This document shows positions 6,823 to 9,976 of a stretch of DNA of 9,976 nt, one piece after another. The stretch's first letter is position 1; every line of letters starts with the position of its first letter. This DNA comes from Bacteroidota bacterium (GTDB lineage: Bacteria > Bacteroidota > Bacteroidia > Bacteroidales > PUMT01). Made by a program: the position numbers and the translations under genes. The DNA lies in NCBI GenBank assembly GCA_003567115.1, contig PXAP01000164.1, forward strand, positions 1 through 9,976, given 5' to 3'. Under the pieces are notes generated by a model. The model made no database searches and had not been told where the DNA came from. It saw nothing but the letters and a program-made list of their open reading frames with translations.

Positions 6823-7162
6823 TGCGAAGATAATTATTTTTTATCTGCCGTATAAATTAAAAATTATCATCAGTGATGGTTGTATCTCATATTTTATAAC
6901 AGGGTTAAGCTGGTTTAATTGTCCGGTTATTTCACCTATTTTGAAAAACAACTTATTAAAAAACAATTATTTTGTATTTTTGATGAAGAATTAAATTCTG
7001 TTGTCATTTAGCTGAACTTGTTATTTAATATATTGTTTTAGCTGTTAAACACGTCTTTGTCAGTGGCTGAAAAAATCAGGAACTGAATCAAGGCTTTCAA
7101 AACCCCGGTACGTTGTCTTGCCGGGCATTGTTTTATATTGCCTGCTAATCGTAATTTAACGA
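6823..7162. other. AT-rich divergent intergenic region
   Basis: About 340 bp separate the divergently transcribed TlpA-like operon (-) and the debranching-enzyme gene (+), so both promoters should be here. The sequence is strongly AT-rich from about 6823 to 7060. On the plus strand TATTTTTG (6975-6982) fits the TAnnTTTG -7 consensus but lacks a correctly spaced -33 partner and lies about 180 bp from the start codon. I found no CAAAnnTA (the minus-strand equivalent) near the minus-strand gene. An 86-codon open frame at 6734-6994 (+) largely overlaps the minus-strand gene and AT-rich DNA and has no protein-like features, so I do not call it. Confidence 0.5.
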
Positions 7163-9115
7163 ATGAGTTACCTTAATTTTGATAAGACCAGACTGATCAA
7201 CCTTTCATATTCATTGAACCGTGAATTGATCAGGTCAAACCGTGCGGGCTCATATGCCTGTACAACCATTATTGCCAGCAATACAAGAAAATATCACGGA
7301 TTGCTGGTATGTCCCATTGAGCACCTTGACGGCGGCCATCATGTACTGCTTTCAGGGTTGCATGAAACGGTAATTCAGCATGATCAGGCATTTAACCTTG
7401 GTATTCACAAGTACGCGGGTGATTATTATAATCCCCGGGGTCATAAATATCTGCGTGATTTTAAGCTGGAGCCCATACCCGAACTGATATACCGGGTGGG
7501 AGGGGTTATTCTTTCAAAGGAATCTATGCTGGCCCAGCATGAAGAGCGTCTCCTTATACGCTATACGCTTCTTGAAGCTCATTCCCCTACTTTATTGCAG
7601 CTTAAGCCTTTTCTGGTTTTCAGAAACATTCATGCTATCAGCAATGCCAATAATGATGTCATTACCAAAGTCCTGAAGGTGAAAAAAGGGATAAAGACCA
7701 GGATGTACCGGGGCTATCCTTTTCTTTACATGCAGTTTTCGAAGGATGCTGGTTTTTTCGGTCAACAGGACTGGAACTATAATGTAGAGTATCTTCAGGA
7801 GCAGAAAAGGGGCTATGAATACAAGGAGGACCTTTATATGCCGGGGTATTTTGAGTTACCCCTGAAAAAAGGGGAATCTGTGGTGTTTTCTGCAGGTACC
7901 AAAGAGATTGATCCGTCTGCTTTGAAAAGGAAATTCAGAAATGAAATAAAAAAACGGATTCCGAGGAATACCTTCCATAACTGCCTGCTCAATTCAGCAC
8001 AGCAGTTTTTTGTCAATAAAGGCAAAAAAACCGGTATCATGGCAGGATTTCCATGGCATGGGAAACGTTTGCGCGATACCTTCGGGGCTCTTCCCGGACT
8101 AACACTGGCGGCAGGGGATAAGAAAACCTTCAGGTCGGTCCTTGACAGCAGTCTTGACGAGTTGCAGAAAAATATTAAAAATGCTGCCGGTAAATCCGGC
8201 AGCCATAAGATAAACGGGGTGGATGAACCTCTCTGGTTTATTTGGGCTTTGCAGCAGTATACCCACCATACCGGCAACAGGGCCCTGGTGTGGAAGAGAT
8301 ACGGGAATAAGATAAAAAGCATTCTCAGCCTGCTTCGTGATGGCATGGGAAATATGGTTGTCATGCATGATAACGGACTTTTGTTTTGCGCCGAACAAAA
8401 TATACCCCGCACATGGATGGACGGGGTGATTGACGGATTGCCTGCTACCCCCAGATCCGGCTATATTGTGGAGATCAATGCATTGTGGTACAATGCAGTG
8501 AGGTTCTCGGTCAACCTTGCAGAGGTCGCCGGGGACATGCCATTTGTAAAAAAGTGGGATAAAATACCTGCCCGAAGTGCCGAATCGTTCGTTCGGCTTT
8601 TCTGGGATGAAGAGAGGGGGTATCTGGCGGATTATGTAAGGGATGATGTCGCGGACTGGTCAGTGAGGCCCAACCAGGTGATGGCAGCATCTATGCCCTG
8701 CAGCCCGGTTGATGACGACAAAAAGCAAAAGATGCTTCAGGTGATTACAAGCGAGCTGCTTACACCCAAAGGCCTGCGTACTCTGGCTCCTAAAAATCCC
8801 GCTTTCAAAGGTATATACGAAGGTGACGAGCAGGCCAGGAATTCGGTTGCCCATCAGGGAACGGTTTATCCTTGGCTTCTGGGTCACTATGCTGAAGCCT
8901 GGCTCAGGCTGTACAAAAAGTCGGGCCTGGATAATATAAAGAGACTGTTTGACGGATTTGAAGAGGATATGCAGGTGCACGGCATCGGGACTGTTTCAGA
9001 GCTGTATGACGGTGACCCCCCTCATTATCCGGGCGGTGCCCTATCATATGCATGGAATGTAGCCGAACTGCTCAGAATTGAACAATTAATTTTATATTAT
9101 CAAACGGTTAGTTGA
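7163..9115 (+). CDS. Glycogen debranching enzyme (amylo-alpha-1,6-glucosidase)
   Basis: The 650-residue cytoplasmic protein has an N-terminal beta-rich domain (about 1-240, with SNTRKYHGLLV at 39-49) and a C-terminal (alpha/alpha)6-barrel debranching domain (about 270-640). Conserved blocks are GFPWHGKRLRDTFGALPGL (295-313), TWMDG (417-421), TPRSGYIVEINALWYNA (429-445), RPNQVMAAS (502-510), VAHQGTVYPWLLGHY (562-576), and SELYDGDPPHYPGGALSYAW (612-631). It should hydrolyse alpha-1,6 branch stubs in glycogen-like glucans; Asp420 and Glu613 are plausible catalytic or near-catalytic acids by position. The 4-alpha-glucanotransferase domain of eukaryotic debranching enzymes is absent, as in other bacterial members of about this size, so that step must come from another protein. 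The ATG at 7163 has no Shine-Dalgarno. The downstream glycosyltransferase supports a glycogen-metabolism role. Confidence 0.94.
   Translation: MSYLNFDKTRLINLSYSLNRELIRSNRAGSYACTTIIASNTRKYHGLLVCPIEHLDGGHHVLLSGLHETVIQHDQAFNLGIHKYAGDYYNPRGHKYLRDFKLEPIPELIYRVGGVILSKESMLAQHEERLLIRYTLLEAHSPTLLQLKPFLVFRNIHAISNANNDVITKVLKVKKGIKTRMYRGYPFLYMQFSKDAGFFGQQDWNYNVEYLQEQKRGYEYKEDLYMPGYFELPLKKGESVVFSAGTKEIDPSALKRKFRNEIKKRIPRNTFHNCLLNSAQQFFVNKGKKTGIMAGFPWHGKRLRDTFGALPGLTLAAGDKKTFRSVLDSSLDELQKNIKNAAGKSGSHKINGVDEPLWFIWALQQYTHHTGNRALVWKRYGNKIKSILSLLRDGMGNMVVMHDNGLLFCAEQNIPRTWMDGVIDGLPATPRSGYIVEINALWYNAVRFSVNLAEVAGDMPFVKKWDKIPARSAESFVRLFWDEERGYLADYVRDDVADWSVRPNQVMAASMPCSPVDDDKKQKMLQVITSELLTPKGLRTLAPKNPAFKGIYEGDEQARNSVAHQGTVYPWLLGHYAEAWLRLYKKSGLDNIKRLFDGFEEDMQVHGIGTVSELYDGDPPHYPGGALSYAWNVAELLRIEQLILYYQTVS
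8183..8203 (+). repeat. Intragenic inverted repeat in the debranching-enzyme gene
   Basis: GCTGCCGG (8183-8190) and CCGGCAGC (8196-8203) pair perfectly around TAAAT. It encodes part of a poorly conserved linker (AAGKSGSHK, residues 341-349). The core (CTGCCGG...CCGGCAG) is the same as in the terminator at 3213-3246, but there is no T-tail, so termination here is not expected. Confidence 0.5.
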
Positions 9116-9143
9116 TTGCATTAACTGATATATGCGGGAAACC

Positions 9144-9172
9144 TTGACAATTACAGAATTATAGTATATAAA
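9144..9172 (+). promoter_or_regulatory. Candidate promoter for the glycosyltransferase gene
   Basis: TTGACA (9144-9149) and TATAAA (9167-9172) are separated by 17 bp, an excellent match to the general bacterial sigma70 promoter. Read by Bacteroidota rules it is TTG, 20 bp, then TATAAATC, which fits the -33/-7 spacing but only part of the TAnnTTTG element. It lies in the 135-bp gap (9116-9250) between the debranching and glycosyltransferase genes, implying the latter can be transcribed independently, with a leader of about 70 nt. Confidence 0.4.
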
Positions 9173-9188
9173 TCATGATTTAATGCCC

Positions 9189-9205
9189 GTTGATCCCTGT
9201 TGATC
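9189..9205 (+). repeat. Short direct repeat GTTGATC, 10-bp period
   Basis: GTTGATC occurs at 9189-9195 and again at 9199-9205, one helical turn apart. The second copy is part of the palindrome TTGATCAA (9200-9207). It lies just downstream of the candidate promoter and 46 bp before the glycosyltransferase ATG, so it could be an operator. Seven-base repeats also occur by chance. Confidence 0.3.
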
Positions 9206-9250
9206 AATAATTTTATGAATCTGATTTTAACATAAAATAAACCGAAGGCT

Positions 9251-9976
9251 ATGAATGTATTGATGTTTGGCTGGGAATTTCCGCCTCATATAAGCGGGGG
9301 GCTCGGGACGGCCTGCCATGGGCTGACCAGGGGGATGTCTCATATAGACGGACTCGATGTTACTTTTGTTATACCCAGGGCCTGGGGCGACGAAGACGAT
9401 TCAACCATGCGTCTTATGGCTGCCGAGAATTATCCCGTAAGAAAAAAATATGTTGAAATGAAGGGCTTTTTAAAGGAGATGGCTTTTTTAGAGGTTCATT
9501 CCCGTATAGTACCCTATACATCGCCCGAGGAGTATGATAAAATTGACAAAAAGAGTGAAAGCGGCAGCAATACATTCTTCAATACCGGGCATATCCGGAA
9601 ATTTAAGTTCACCGGGTCATACGGCCCCGACCTTTTCCAGGAGATTTCCAATTATTCTCTCGTAGCGGGAGCTATTGCCGACGAGCATTCATTTGATATT
9701 ATTCATGCGCATGACTGGCTGACATATCCTGCAGGGATAGCGGCAAAAGAGGTTTCCGGAAAACCACTGGTGATACATGTTCATGCCACCGATTTTGACC
9801 GCAGCGGGGGAAGTGTCAATCCCGGGGTTTTTGATATAGAAAAGCGGGGAATGGAAGCCGCAGACATGATTATTGCCGTAAGCAATATAACCAGAAAGAC
9901 CATAATTGAAAAATATGGCATGGATCCTTCAAAGGTCGTTACGGTTTATAATGCTCTTGAACCATTGGGACCAATC
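9251..9976 (+). CDS. Glycogen/starch-synthase-like glycosyltransferase, N-terminal part (3' end outside window)
   Basis: The frame is open from ATG at 9251 to the last base (242 codons, no stop). It begins MNVLMFGWEFPPHISGGLGTA, a GT-B N-terminus with the nucleotide-sugar loop GGLG (16-19). HAHDW (152-156) with the following LTYPAG matches the conserved block of starch/glycogen synthases. HVHATDFDRSGG (176-187) and the linker region AADMIIAVSNITRKTI (203-218) also fit. The UDP/ADP-sugar-binding C-terminal domain is beyond the window. It should add alpha-1,4 glucosyl units in glycogen synthesis; its pairing with the debranching enzyme supports this over a general family 4 glycosyltransferase role. 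No Shine-Dalgarno at proper distance (a GAAGG lies only 2 nt from the ATG); the leader is A-rich, as is common in Bacteroidota. Confidence 0.9.
   Translation, partial: MNVLMFGWEFPPHISGGLGTACHGLTRGMSHIDGLDVTFVIPRAWGDEDDSTMRLMAAENYPVRKKYVEMKGFLKEMAFLEVHSRIVPYTSPEEYDKIDKKSESGSNTFFNTGHIRKFKFTGSYGPDLFQEISNYSLVAGAIADEHSFDIIHAHDWLTYPAGIAAKEVSGKPLVIHVHATDFDRSGGSVNPGVFDIEKRGMEAADMIIAVSNITRKTIIEKYGMDPSKVVTVYNALEPLGPI

Noticed and set aside
6975..6982. TATTTTTG as a promoter for the debranching-enzyme gene
   Set aside because: There is no -33 partner at 19-21 bp, it is about 180 bp from the start codon, and the AT-rich context makes chance matches likely.
6734..6994. 86-codon plus-strand open frame in the divergent region
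   Set aside because: It overlaps the start of the minus-strand lipoprotein gene, is built from AT-rich DNA (Ile/Lys/Asn/Phe), and has no ribosome binding site or recognisable domain.
1..9976. Mobile element, defence island, CRISPR array or phage remnant
   Set aside because: No transposase, integrase, nuclease or toxin-antitoxin gene, no regular spaced repeats and no tRNA-end attachment sites were seen; all intact genes belong to known housekeeping-type families.

Overview
The window reads as an ordinary, gene-dense chromosomal segment from a member of the Bacteroidota, probably a Bacteroidales-type anaerobe or facultative organism. Four things point there. It has two tandem lipoproteins with an N-terminal region like DUF4369 and a C-terminal TlpA/thioredoxin-like domain. 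It has a K+-dependent membrane pyrophosphatase of the Na+/H+-pumping type common in that phylum. It has a glycogen debranching enzyme directly followed by a starch/glycogen-synthase-like glycosyltransferase. Shine-Dalgarno sequences are almost absent, with one exception. No mobile element, CRISPR array, tRNA or rRNA was seen.

Layout: (1) 1-801 (+) is the 3' part of a ComM/YifB-type AAA+ ATPase. (2) 802-993 is the hppA leader, with a candidate promoter element, a small stem-loop and a textbook ribosome binding site. (3) 994-3186 (+) is hppA, an integral-membrane ion-pumping pyrophosphatase, closed by a perfect 15-bp-stem terminator at 3213-3246. (4) 3498-6822 (-) is a tight three-gene minus-strand operon. 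Reading in its own direction, it holds a TlpA-like lipoprotein with an intact WCGPC site, a paralogue in which both catalytic cysteines are replaced, and a UDP-2,3-diacylglucosamine diphosphatase (LpxH type); the gaps are 14 and 17 bp. (5) 6823-7162 is an AT-rich divergent intergenic region. (6) 7163-9115 (+) is a glycogen debranching enzyme (amylo-1,6-glucosidase), followed by a 135-bp gap with a sigma70-like promoter match and a short direct repeat. (7) 9251-9976 (+) is the start of a glycogen/starch-synthase-like glycosyltransferase that runs off the window.

How the genes fit together: the minus-strand operon has an envelope theme (periplasmic or surface lipoproteins plus lipid A synthesis). 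The right-hand pair is a storage-polysaccharide module. HppA recovers energy from pyrophosphate made by biosynthesis, including nucleotide-sugar and polymer synthesis. I found no convincing new multi-gene system. The best leads are the redox-dead tandem paralogue of the TlpA-like lipoprotein and the sequence signs that the pyrophosphatase is K+-dependent and possibly a dual Na+/H+ pump.
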